The position numbers and the translations under genes were made by a program. From CAZXCK01 sp964639225 (GTDB lineage: Bacteria > Chloroflexota > Anaerolineae > Aggregatilineales > Phototrophicaceae): DNA of 37,632 nucleotides. Positions 9,255 through 16,286 of the stretch are shown here, one piece after another. Numbering within the stretch: the stretch's first letter is position 1; the number at the start of each line of letters is the position of its first letter. The stretch spans positions 1 through 37,632 of the forward strand of contig CAZXCK010000023.1 of assembly GCA_964639225.1 (NCBI GenBank), given 5' to 3'. The notes beneath the pieces were generated by a model. The model saw nothing but the letters and a program-made list of their open reading frames with translations. It did not search any database and had not been told where the DNA came from.

Positions 9255-10976
9255 ATGGTAATTCTGAACAGTGATATTGCAGTTATTGGCGGCAGCCTGG
9301 GAGGATGTGCGGCAGCACTGGCAGCCTGCCGGGCTGGCAAGCAGGTCATTCTCACTGAGGAAGCGGACTGGATCGGCGGTCAGATCACGTCGCAGGGCGT
9401 GTCGGCGCTGGATGAACACGAGCATATTGAGACATTCGGCGGCACCGCCACTTATTATCAACTGCGCGAGGCAATCCGTCACTATTACCCTGGCAGCCCG
9501 CGGAATCCGGGCAATGGTTGGGTAAGCCGGTTGTGCTTTGAACCCCGCGCTGGCCTGGCTGGTCTGGAGTCGCTGCTTCAGCCTTTTGTCGCCAGCGGCC
9601 AGCTTGAGATTCTCACCGGTTGCCGGCCCACAGCAGCCGATGCAGCGAATGGGATCGTGCGCAGCGTCATCGTCACAGACGATAACGGCGCAACGCAAAC
9701 CATCAACGCGGCATTCTTCCTGGACGCGACCGAGCTGGGTGATCTGCTGCCACTGACCGGTACGCCCTATGTCACCGGCGCAGAAGCCGACACCGGCGAG
9801 GAGTCCGCGCCACCGGAACCTATCCCCAGCGAAAATCAGAGCTTTACCTGGTGCTTCGCCGTCGAGTTCTGCCCCGGCGAAAGTCACATCATCGAGAAGC
9901 CCGCCGGTTACGAGTCGTCGCGTGACAGCCAGCCCTACTCGCTGACGCTGGTCGGCGCGGACGGCGCGACGCGGCGCTTCTACTTCTTCGGTGGCGACCT
10001 GCCCTTCTGGACTTATCGCCGAATGCGCGACGGCGTGCAGCTCGGCGGTAACGATGTGGCACTCATCAACTGGCACGGTAATGATTATTTCGGGCGCAAC
10101 ATCATCGACGTGAGCGACGAAGAGCGCGCCCTCGCTTTCGACGAGGCGCGGCGGCTGTCGCTGGGCTTCCTCTACTGGCTGCAAACAGAATGCCCGCGAG
10201 ATGAGGGCGGCTTCGGCTACCCAGAACTGAAGCTGCGCCCTGACGTGATGGGCACAGCGGATAGTCTGGCGATGGCCCCCTATATTCGCGAGGCGCGGCG
10301 CATCGTGCCGCTGAAGCGCGTCCACGCCTACGACATCACCGCCGATCATCAGCGGCTGGCCCGTGCCGCCAATCAACCGGACTCGGTGGGTATCGGCTGG
10401 TACGCCCTCGATCTGCACCCGTGTGTGGGTCAGCGCAAAACCCACATCTTTGCGCCCACGAAACCGTTTCAGATTCCACTGGGCAGCCTGATTCCAATGA
10501 CTACACGAAATCTGATAGCCGCCTGCAAAAACATCGGCACCACGCACCTGACCAACGGCGCATATCGCCTGCATCCTATCGAATGGAACATCGGCGAGTC
10601 CGCTGGACTGCTCGCCGCTACCTGTATTGACCGCAAGGTCGAGCCTGCACAGTTATGGCGTAACGACTTCGAACGCCTGCGCCTGCAACATCAATTGGCA
10701 TCGGCTGGTGTTCCGCTGGCATGGGCCATCACCGATTCGCCCGCGCCGGCGCTCCAGGTGCTGCTGGCACAGGGTGTAATAAGCGACACATCCAATGCAG
10801 CGCGCCAACTGGAAATCGACCTGAACGCGGTTATCCCGGATGGCACGTTGCGCGCCGATGTGCTGGCGCACGTCGACAATTTGACCGGTACGGCGTCGCC
10901 CCTGCCGCAAACGCTAACGTGGGGCGCGCTCGACCGGTATTATGCGGTTCGCTTCCGCGCCGCCTTTAGCGCATAA
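9255..10976 (+). CDS. FAD-dependent oxidoreductase (FAD_oxidored, PF12831-like)
   Basis: 573 residues from the chosen start. The N-terminus carries the dinucleotide-binding fold: SDIAVIGGSLGGCAAALAACRAGKQVILTEE, whose glycine cluster and terminal acidic residue are typical of FAD binding. WIGGQITSQGVSALDEH follows, a hallmark of the PF12831 group often found in polysaccharide-utilisation loci. The reaction and substrate are not known from sequence; oxidation of a sugar or glycan-derived compound is an inference from the neighbours. No signal peptide, so cytoplasmic. The frame is open from ATG 9198, but the candidate promoter and the absence of a ribosome site there favour ATG 9255. A hydrolase gene follows after 60 bases in the same direction. 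Confidence 0.85.
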   Translation: MVILNSDIAVIGGSLGGCAAALAACRAGKQVILTEEADWIGGQITSQGVSALDEHEHIETFGGTATYYQLREAIRHYYPGSPRNPGNGWVSRLCFEPRAGLAGLESLLQPFVASGQLEILTGCRPTAADAANGIVRSVIVTDDNGATQTINAAFFLDATELGDLLPLTGTPYVTGAEADTGEESAPPEPIPSENQSFTWCFAVEFCPGESHIIEKPAGYESSRDSQPYSLTLVGADGATRRFYFFGGDLPFWTYRRMRDGVQLGGNDVALINWHGNDYFGRNIIDVSDEERALAFDEARRLSLGFLYWLQTECPRDEGGFGYPELKLRPDVMGTADSLAMAPYIREARRIVPLKRVHAYDITADHQRLARAANQPDSVGIGWYALDLHPCVGQRKTHIFAPTKPFQIPLGSLIPMTTRNLIAACKNIGTTHLTNGAYRLHPIEWNIGESAGLLAATCIDRKVEPAQLWRNDFERLRLQHQLASAGVPLAWAITDSPAPALQVLLAQGVISDTSNAARQLEIDLNAVIPDGTLRADVLAHVDNLTGTASPLPQTLTWGALDRYYAVRFRAAFSA

Positions 10977-11036
10977 TGGGCGTATACCCGCAAATGATGA
11001 TTTACAGGTTTTTTACCGACATTTATGGAGACAAAC

Positions 11037-13661
11037 ATGGTTAACAATATTCACACAATTTATCTGGTTCATCACAGCCATACCGATATCGGCTACACAC
11101 TGGACCAACCGATTGTCTGGGAGATGCACAGCCGCTTCATCGACGATGCCATCACGCTGGCACACAGATACAGCGACCATGACAGCGACGGTGCTTTCCG
11201 CTGGACGGTCGAGACAACCAGTGTGCTCGAGTACTGGTTGAAGTACGCCACTGACGCCGAAATCGAGCGTTTTATCGAACTCGAAAAACTGGGTCGTATC
11301 GAAGTCACCGGCATGTTTGCCAATATCACGCCGCTGTACGACACCGACCAGATTATCGAGAGCTTCCAGATTCTGCGTCGCCTGCGCAACGACTACGGCT
11401 TTGCCATCGAGTACGCCATGAACTGTGACGTCAACGGGCAGAACTGGCCGCTGACGGATGTCCTGCTCGATATGGGCATCAAGGGCTTCACGATGGCTAT
11501 CAACTCGCACTTCGGCGGCGCATTCCAACCGCGTCCGTACACGTTTAACTGGCAGGCACCCTCTGGCAGAACGCTGCCGGTCAACAACGGGTGGCCCTAC
11601 GACAAGGCCTGGCGCGAGGGCATCGGACGTGACCAGGCGGAGTTCGCTATGCGCTGGCAGCGGCTGCAAACCTACCTCAACGAGATCGGTTATCCGCTGC
11701 CGATTCTGCTGCTGCAGAGCTATCATCCCTACGGCGACAATGGGACTGCCTTCGACTTCACGCCATTCATTGACGCCTGGAACCAGGAGAACGAGCCGCG
11801 CATCGTCATGGCGACGCCGCGCATGTGGTGGAACGCGGTGCAGGAATATGCCGATCAACTGGAGACGTTTCGCGGCGATTGGACTGACTTCTGGAACTTT
11901 GGCAGCATCAGCAGCGCACACGAGCAGCGCCTCAACCGGTTGAGCCGGGCCAACCTGCGGACCGCCGATGCGCTCTACGCCGCACTGGATAAGCCCACCG
12001 CAGCATACAAAGCCTTCTCGCGGCACCGCAAAGACGCCTGGCACAACCTCAACATGTGGGACGAGCACACCTGGGGCGCAGACGGCTCGATTATGATGCC
12101 GGACAACGACGACAGCCGGACTCAGTGGTATCACAAAGCGGACTACGCCCACAAAGCGCGCAGCCTGAGTACGCTGCTTCAGCGTGAAGCTGTGGGCGAC
12201 TTCGCCGCCAGAGTTGCCCGGCAGCAAACCGATGATATTCTGGCTTTTAACCCCCTGCCCTGGCCGCGCACGGTAGCCGGCAGCGTCCCTTACTTCGTCA
12301 CCAGCCCACGCGGCGTCATTACCGACACGACCGCCGGACGGCATCACCAGGACCGGAAGTACATCCGGCAGCAAGGCAATCCCTGGTATAAAGACGAGCA
12401 ATACCTGCTGCCGCCAACAGAACTACCAGCCTTTGGCTACAAAGTTATCGCACGCGATCAACTGGCAATACAGGGCGACATTTCCTTGCTGGGCGAGGAC
12501 GGACGGGTGAGTAACCATCGCTATGACATCATTTTTGACCGCGAGAAGGGCGGCATAGCCTCGCTGTACGACAAACAGCTTGGTTGGGAACTGGTGAACA
12601 GCGATGTCGGGCATAATCTGAACAGCTATGTCCACGAGGAAGTCGCCGACTACAAAGCCGATCCGCCACGCCACGCGCTTTTCTACCAGGACTGGCACAT
12701 TGAACAGGCAGAGATACCGCCCGGCTGGCGCACTGGCTGGCATGCGCGGCGTGAAGCTGCATATAAAGTCCTCAGTCATAAGGTCTATCAGATGCCACAT
12801 GGTATCCTCGTGCGCCAGGAAATTGAAGCCAAGGGCATCGAGGGCAGGCTCAAGCAGGAGGTTTTCCTGCCAGATTACGCGGATTACATTGAGTGTTCGG
12901 CCAACTGGCACATGACCCTCAACACGCATCCAGAGGCGACCTATCTGGTGTTCCCGTTCGACGTACCCGGCGCGATCGCCCGCTATGATGTCGGCGGCCA
13001 GGCGGTGATCGCCGGCGAGGAACAGCTTCCGGGCGTCTGCCGCGACTATTTCACCGTGCAGGGCTGGGTGGATTTCAATAACGGCCAGCGTGGTGTGATG
13101 GTCGCCACACCAGAAAATCCGATGGTTCAGTTGGGCGATTTCCACTTTGGCCATTATCAGTCGGAGTTTAGGCTGGAACAGGCGACGCTGCTCGGTTGGG
13201 TAACCAATAACTACTGGGAGACGAACTTCCGCGCTCACCAACCGGGCATGGTTCAGGCGCGCTATCGTATCCAGGCGTATGACGGCGCGTTCGACGAAGC
13301 CACCGCGCACCGCTTTGGTAGCGAGGCGCTGCATCAGATGCCGGTTTTCCAGCATCTGGGCGAACCGCTGATGAGCAGCGATCCCCTGCCCATGACCGGC
13401 TCACTGCTCGACCTGCCGGAGGGGCCCATTCAGGTGCTGCACGTCAAGCGCGCGGAGGACGGCGAAGGTCTGATCATCCGTCTGCTCAACGCCAGCGACA
13501 CGCAGCAGACCTCAACCATCAGTTCCGGCCTGCTCAATATTCAGGCGGCCAGTACGTGCGATCTGCTGGAACACGAGATCGACCAGCTTCCAGTGGATGA
13601 CGGTCGCATGCAGTTCGACATCCCGCCACGCGGTTTGCTGACTGTTCGCTGTCTCTATTGA
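11037..13661 (+). CDS. Distant GH38-type glycoside hydrolase (HTDIGYT branch)
   Basis: 874 residues. The N-terminus has VHHSHTDIGYT (15-21 region), in which H15 and D17 fit the GH38 zinc ligands. NCDVNGQNW at 129-137 holds D131, a candidate nucleophile, and WDEHTWGAD further on offers the distal histidine ligand. The C-terminal half is beta-rich, as in GH38 proteins. This branch is often annotated alpha-mannosidase or DUF5054-like; its exact substrate is unknown. An in-frame ATG lies at 11025, but GGAG sits 6 bases before ATG 11037 and overlaps the earlier start, so 11037 is chosen. No signal peptide. It shares a transcript direction with the FAD oxidoreductase and ends just before a strong terminator. 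With the left-edge mannosidase it gives the locus two different GH38-type enzymes. Confidence 0.82.
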   Translation: MVNNIHTIYLVHHSHTDIGYTLDQPIVWEMHSRFIDDAITLAHRYSDHDSDGAFRWTVETTSVLEYWLKYATDAEIERFIELEKLGRIEVTGMFANITPLYDTDQIIESFQILRRLRNDYGFAIEYAMNCDVNGQNWPLTDVLLDMGIKGFTMAINSHFGGAFQPRPYTFNWQAPSGRTLPVNNGWPYDKAWREGIGRDQAEFAMRWQRLQTYLNEIGYPLPILLLQSYHPYGDNGTAFDFTPFIDAWNQENEPRIVMATPRMWWNAVQEYADQLETFRGDWTDFWNFGSISSAHEQRLNRLSRANLRTADALYAALDKPTAAYKAFSRHRKDAWHNLNMWDEHTWGADGSIMMPDNDDSRTQWYHKADYAHKARSLSTLLQREAVGDFAARVARQQTDDILAFNPLPWPRTVAGSVPYFVTSPRGVITDTTAGRHHQDRKYIRQQGNPWYKDEQYLLPPTELPAFGYKVIARDQLAIQGDISLLGEDGRVSNHRYDIIFDREKGGIASLYDKQLGWELVNSDVGHNLNSYVHEEVADYKADPPRHALFYQDWHIEQAEIPPGWRTGWHARREAAYKVLSHKVYQMPHGILVRQEIEAKGIEGRLKQEVFLPDYADYIECSANWHMTLNTHPEATYLVFPFDVPGAIARYDVGGQAVIAGEEQLPGVCRDYFTVQGWVDFNNGQRGVMVATPENPMVQLGDFHFGHYQSEFRLEQATLLGWVTNNYWETNFRAHQPGMVQARYRIQAYDGAFDEATAHRFGSEALHQMPVFQHLGEPLMSSDPLPMTGSLLDLPEGPIQVLHVKRAEDGEGLIIRLLNASDTQQTSTISSGLLNIQAASTCDLLEHEIDQLPVDDGRMQFDIPPRGLLTVRCLY

Positions 13662-13697
13662 TGTGCGTTAACTGGGCGTAGAATCGGCGCGATTTAT

Positions 13698-13743
13698 AGC
13701 AAAAAGAGCAAGTGGGATATAGTGCCCACTTGCTCTTTTTGCT
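13698..13743. terminator. Bidirectional intrinsic terminator
   Basis: Perfect 19-bp stem, AGCAAAAAGAGCAAGTGGG (13698-13716) against its complement (13725-13743), with an 8-base loop. The A-run in the left arm and T-run in the right arm make it work in either direction. It closes the plus-strand oxidoreductase/hydrolase unit and insulates it from the archaellum cluster. Confidence 0.9.
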
Positions 13744-13955
13744 GGTGGGGCTGATCGGTGTCACGGGATGCAGTTCAGCGATGGTGAGATTGCCGTGAAT
13801 CCATCCTATGCGGATCTTCGGCAAAAGCCCTGAACCGGCAGCATGCGCAGGTGATGCGTTGAATACTGTAATCGTATAATGTGATGATAGGCTTATTAGG
13901 CGGATGTGGGACAAGCTATCGCCTGGAATATACCGAATGATTGCAGACTCAAACC
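13744..13955. other. Stretch without recognisable gene
   Basis: About 210 bases between the terminator and a small ORF. I see no convincing coding region, RNA gene or promoter here. It may be decayed sequence like the remnants that follow. Confidence 0.4.
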
Positions 13956-14150
13956 ATGATTGACCATCCATGTGACAACAATCGAGTTCAACAGCTCGAA
14001 AAAGAGCTTGAGGAGATGACCATCGTGCTCACCCAGGCGTGGGATCAACTGGTTCCGTTTTTGCAGGAAGTACCCACGCAGGCGGAAACCGTACAGAACA
14101 TCGAACCCATTCTGCACACGGTAGCGGCAGCGCCGTCCCCATCAGATTAA
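13956..14150 (+). CDS. Small coiled-coil ORF, possibly truncated and ArlD-related
   Basis: 64 residues from ATG 13956 (a TTG 15 bases earlier is also open). No good ribosome site is seen. The core RVQQLEKELEEM...IVLTQAW resembles the start of the ArlC/D/E-like protein 2.3 kb downstream (RVQLLEQEMEIL...TVLTQAY): heptad-like charged residues followed by a shared VLTQA. The last codons, from about 14138, are antisense to the SDR remnant, so the original 3' end seems to have been replaced by rearrangement. It may be a broken paralogue of the coiled-coil protein, or not expressed at all. The function is not known. Confidence 0.35.
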   Translation: MIDHPCDNNRVQQLEKELEEMTIVLTQAWDQLVPFLQEVPTQAETVQNIEPILHTVAAAPSPSD

Positions 14151-14262
14151 GCTCGAACACCCAGCCCAGCGCGCCTGTCCCACCCGTGACGACGGCAACT
14201 CGATTATCAAGCCGGAACCAATCAGTCATGGTTCACCTCACGAAAAGATTGCAGATTGGACA
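14140..14262 (-). pseudogene. Internally deleted remnant of an SDR gene (fructuronate-reductase type)
   Basis: Reading on the minus strand from ATG 14229, the protein starts MTDWFRLDNRVAVVTGGTGA and then jumps directly to WVFELNLMGTALP. The intact SDR at 25943-26761 starts MSDVFRLDDRVAVVTGGTGA and has WVFDLNLMGTVLP about 100 residues later. So roughly 100 codons were lost at a junction near 14160-14172, and everything after the LNLMGT segment is missing. The bases upstream of the ATG also match the intact locus (GGTTCACCTCAC), including the tail of the preceding gene (LQ-F-EVNH, then stop), so this is a true copy of the same operon junction. It cannot encode an active enzyme: the S-Y-K residues are absent. 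Confidence 0.85.
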
Positions 14263-14275
14263 TTATTACTGACAC

Positions 14276-14696
14276 AATCTTCTAAATCCAAATATGAAAA
14301 CAATAAAAAAACAATGAATTACGTAAAAGTCAACCGGCGTCCTATTTTCTTTTTCTGGAAACCGGACTATATTGTGAATCATAAATATAACGTTGTCGTC
14401 ACATCAATTCACTCATAACCGACAACGAAACGACACGAAACATAGTACGGAGGTATTCAGAAGAATATAACTAAAACGAGAGGGGAACGCACCGCACACC
14501 AACGATCATCAGGACAGCGCGGCAAAAAACCGCAGTCACGGCAAAACAACCTGCACTGAATGATGATCTGGGGGAATTAACAACTGAAGGTATGATCCGT
14601 GTGGACAGGGTGGCAGCCCATTACCACACGAACCATACGCAGCATTACTTGTCGCACATCTATCATACAACACGATCTCTCTAAGGAGCAAGTCCA
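14276..14696 (+). promoter_or_regulatory. Long AT-rich leader upstream of the archaellum cluster
   Basis: About 420 bases without a gene, clearly more AT-rich at its left end than the flanks. It contains an 8-bp inverted repeat CGTTGTCG / CGACAACG (14391-14398 and 14420-14427, spacer 21), a candidate protein site, and a TATATT box near 14368. A two-part stem lies at 14598-14630 (7-bp outer stem CGTGTGG/CCACACG, 3-bp inner stem). Two purine-rich Shine-Dalgarno-like stretches (14449-14453 and near 14482) have no start codon at a normal distance. It does not match any riboswitch I know. It probably holds the promoter and an untranslated leader of the archaellin mRNA. Confidence 0.5.
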
Positions 14697-15299
14697 ATGC
14701 AGCGCTTACACAAAAACGAAAGTGGCCAGATCGCCCTGGAGACCGCCATTATCCTGATCGCGTTTATCGTCGTGGCTTCGGTGTTCGCCTTTACCATCCT
14801 GTCCGCAGGCAGCGCCTCAACTGAGCGCGGCGAGCAGGCCATCAGCGCTGGCCTGGAAGGCGTACAGTCCTCGATGATGACGCGCGGCGCGATCATCGCC
14901 GAAGGTACCAGTCCTAACGTCGATACCCTTGTCTTCACGGTGTCTCTGGCGGGTGGTGGCGACCCGGTAGACCTTAGCCCACATTCAGAGCTTGAGGCTG
15001 ATGGTACCTGGACAGCTAATGGCACCCCCGGCCCAGTGATGATTGGCTACCGTGACGCCGTCCAGATCACAAACAGTGTTCCCTGGAGTGTCAATTGGCT
15101 GGTAGAGAACGACGGCGGCGCTGACGATCTGCTGGAAGCCGGTGAACTGGCGGAGATTACTGTTAACCTTGCAGACCTGGACACAAGGCTGAGCACCAAC
15201 ACCGCCTTCACGCTGGAAATCAAACCACCGACCGGTGGCGTGCTCCAGATCAACCGCACCACACCCGCAGCGATCTCGGCAGTAACGGAACTGCGCTAA
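14697..15299 (+). CDS. arlB1: Archaellin (archaeal-type flagellin) 1
   Basis: 200 residues; predicted filament subunit of an archaellum. The N-terminus MQRLHKNESG is a short class III signal. Cleavage after G10 would give QIALETAIILIAFIVVASVF, with glutamate at +5, followed by a long hydrophobic helix and SAGSASTERGEQAISAGLEG. This LETAIILIAF...VFAF...LSAG pattern resembles archaellins of methanogenic Methanomicrobia rather than bacterial pilins or bacterial flagellin. The rest is a beta-rich, acidic, mostly threonine/glycine-rich domain. GGAG lies 8-9 bases before ATG. It is the first gene of the cluster and is followed by a hairpin and a second, very similar copy. Confidence 0.85.
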   Translation: MQRLHKNESGQIALETAIILIAFIVVASVFAFTILSAGSASTERGEQAISAGLEGVQSSMMTRGAIIAEGTSPNVDTLVFTVSLAGGGDPVDLSPHSELEADGTWTANGTPGPVMIGYRDAVQITNSVPWSVNWLVENDGGADDLLEAGELAEITVNLADLDTRLSTNTAFTLEIKPPTGGVLQINRTTPAAISAVTELR

Positions 15300-15316
15300 C
15301 CGCAGCCTCAGCACAG

Positions 15317-15346
15317 GGTGGGCAGGAGTGCAGGCACTCGCCCACC
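15317..15346 (+). other. Hairpin downstream of archaellin 1
   Basis: Nested stem: outer 7 bp GGTGGGC/GCCCACC and inner 6 bp GAGTGC/GCACTC with a two-base loop. It has no U-run. An equivalent hairpin follows archaellin 2, so the structure was copied with the gene. It probably protects or segments the archaellin mRNA so that subunits are made in excess (inference). Confidence 0.7.
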
Positions 15347-15424
15347 GCCACCCGAAATCGTTACGCAGTGTATTTCACAGTCGCCATGTCATCAACAACA
15401 CGAACTCACAAAGGAGCAAATCCA

Positions 15425-16000
15425 ATGCAGCGCTTACACAAGAACGAAAGTGGTCAGATTGCCCTGGAGACTGCCATTATCCTGATCGCGTTTATCGTCG
15501 TGGCTTCGGTGTTCGCCTTTACCATCCTGTCCGCAGGCAGCGCCTCGACTGAGCGCGGCGAGCAGGCCATCAGCGCCGGCCTGGAAGGCGTACAGTCCTC
15601 GATGATGACGCGCGGTGCGATCATCGCCCGAGATACCGCGGACGACGGAGCCGTCAACACGATCGTCTTCACGGTGTCACTGGCCGGTGGTGGTGATCCT
15701 GTTGATCTTACAGCGGGGACTGGACCGGTAGTCATCGGTTATCGTGATGCGACGCAGGTCGTGAACAGTGTAGACTGGACCGTCGAGTGGCTCGTCCGTA
15801 ATACTGGTGATACCGGCCATCTATTGGAAGCCGGCGAACTAGCGGAGATCACTGTTGACCTGGCAGGCAACACCGATGGTGCGATTGCGCTGGGCACCAA
15901 CACCGCCTTCACGCTGGAAATCAAACCGCCGACCGGTGGCGTGCTCCAGATCAACCGCACCACACCCGCAGCGATCTCGGCAGTAACGGAACTGCATTAG
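15425..16000 (+). CDS. arlB2: Archaellin (archaeal-type flagellin) 2
   Basis: 191 residues, filament subunit. Residues 1-68 are identical to archaellin 1 apart from the last positions, and the last ~33 residues (TNTAFTLEIKPPTGGVLQIN onward) are also the same, ending H instead of R. The middle differs in length and sequence. Cleavage is expected after G10, with glutamate at +5. The frame is open from 15368, but the chosen ATG 15425 has AAAGGAG about 8 bases upstream in a context nearly identical to that of copy 1. Differences between the two 5' ends are silent. Two subunits could alternate in the filament or serve as major and minor forms. Confidence 0.85.
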   Translation: MQRLHKNESGQIALETAIILIAFIVVASVFAFTILSAGSASTERGEQAISAGLEGVQSSMMTRGAIIARDTADDGAVNTIVFTVSLAGGGDPVDLTAGTGPVVIGYRDATQVVNSVDWTVEWLVRNTGDTGHLLEAGELAEITVDLAGNTDGAIALGTNTAFTLEIKPPTGGVLQINRTTPAAISAVTELH

Positions 16001-16017
16001 CCGCAGTCTAGCAGATG

Positions 16018-16045
16018 GTGGGTGAGCGCGCAGGCGCTCGCCCAC
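16018..16045 (+). other. Hairpin downstream of archaellin 2
   Basis: 12-bp stem with one G-U pair (arms 16018-16029 and 16034-16045, loop GCAG), in the same position relative to the stop codon as the hairpin of archaellin 1. No U-run follows. Confidence 0.7.
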
Positions 16046-16110
16046 TCCATTCGATTTTGCCTTACAGGAGCAAGTCGCAGCAGTTAAGCAGATCGTTGTC
16101 ATCAACAAAA

Positions 16111-16208
16111 CAGGCACGACCAGGCCTTCATCGTTCAGCGGTCTAATATCTCATACGATATAGACGAATTGTTCCACCAAAAACTGGTCGTGCCTGGTGG
16201 AACAATTC
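16111..16208 (+). promoter_or_regulatory. Two mutually exclusive inverted repeats between filament and motor genes
   Basis: A perfect 14-bp inverted repeat (GAATTGTTCCACCA at 16166-16179, complement at 16195-16208) encloses a 15-base loop. The loop sequence CTGGTCGTGCC (16184-16194) is itself complementary to 16113-16123, extendable to 13 bp (16111-16123 with 16184-16196). The second pairing would break into the first, so RNA here can adopt two alternative folds, as in attenuators. No clear U-run follows. It sits 79 bases before the next gene, where filament and motor expression could be separated. A mobile-repeat origin is also possible. Confidence 0.55.
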
Positions 16209-16286
16209 TTACTCGCAGCCGAACAACGAGGGCAACACCTGCCCGCCCACAATACGCAGTCGAGCCAGTCAGAAGGGGCACAGGTC

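Larger units (their letters stand above)
14682..16000 (+). repeat. Tandem archaellin duplication with diverged core
   Basis: Bases 14682-14900 and 15410-15628 match almost perfectly, with only scattered silent changes. The last ~110 bases of each gene and the downstream hairpin are also near identical. Only the central ~280 bases differ. The pattern fits gene duplication with continuing conversion at the ends and diversification of the surface-exposed core. Confidence 0.85.

Noticed and set aside
9237..10574. 445-residue minus-strand ORF
   Set aside because: Antisense to the FAD oxidoreductase; arginine/alanine-rich composition, no family motif.
11013..12401. 462-residue minus-strand ORF
   Set aside because: Antisense shadow of the GH38-type hydrolase, which has clear catalytic motifs.
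13534..13971. 145-residue minus-strand ORF across the terminator
   Set aside because: It crosses a perfect terminator and the end of the hydrolase gene, and has no recognisable motif.
14500..14640. Cyclic-di-GMP riboswitch in the archaellum leader
   Set aside because: It would make sense for motility control, but the conserved GEMM core and its GNRA/receptor parts are not there.
16111..16208. CRISPR or insertion sequence end
   Set aside because: Only one pair of repeats, no spacer series and no transposase; alternative RNA folds explain it equally well.
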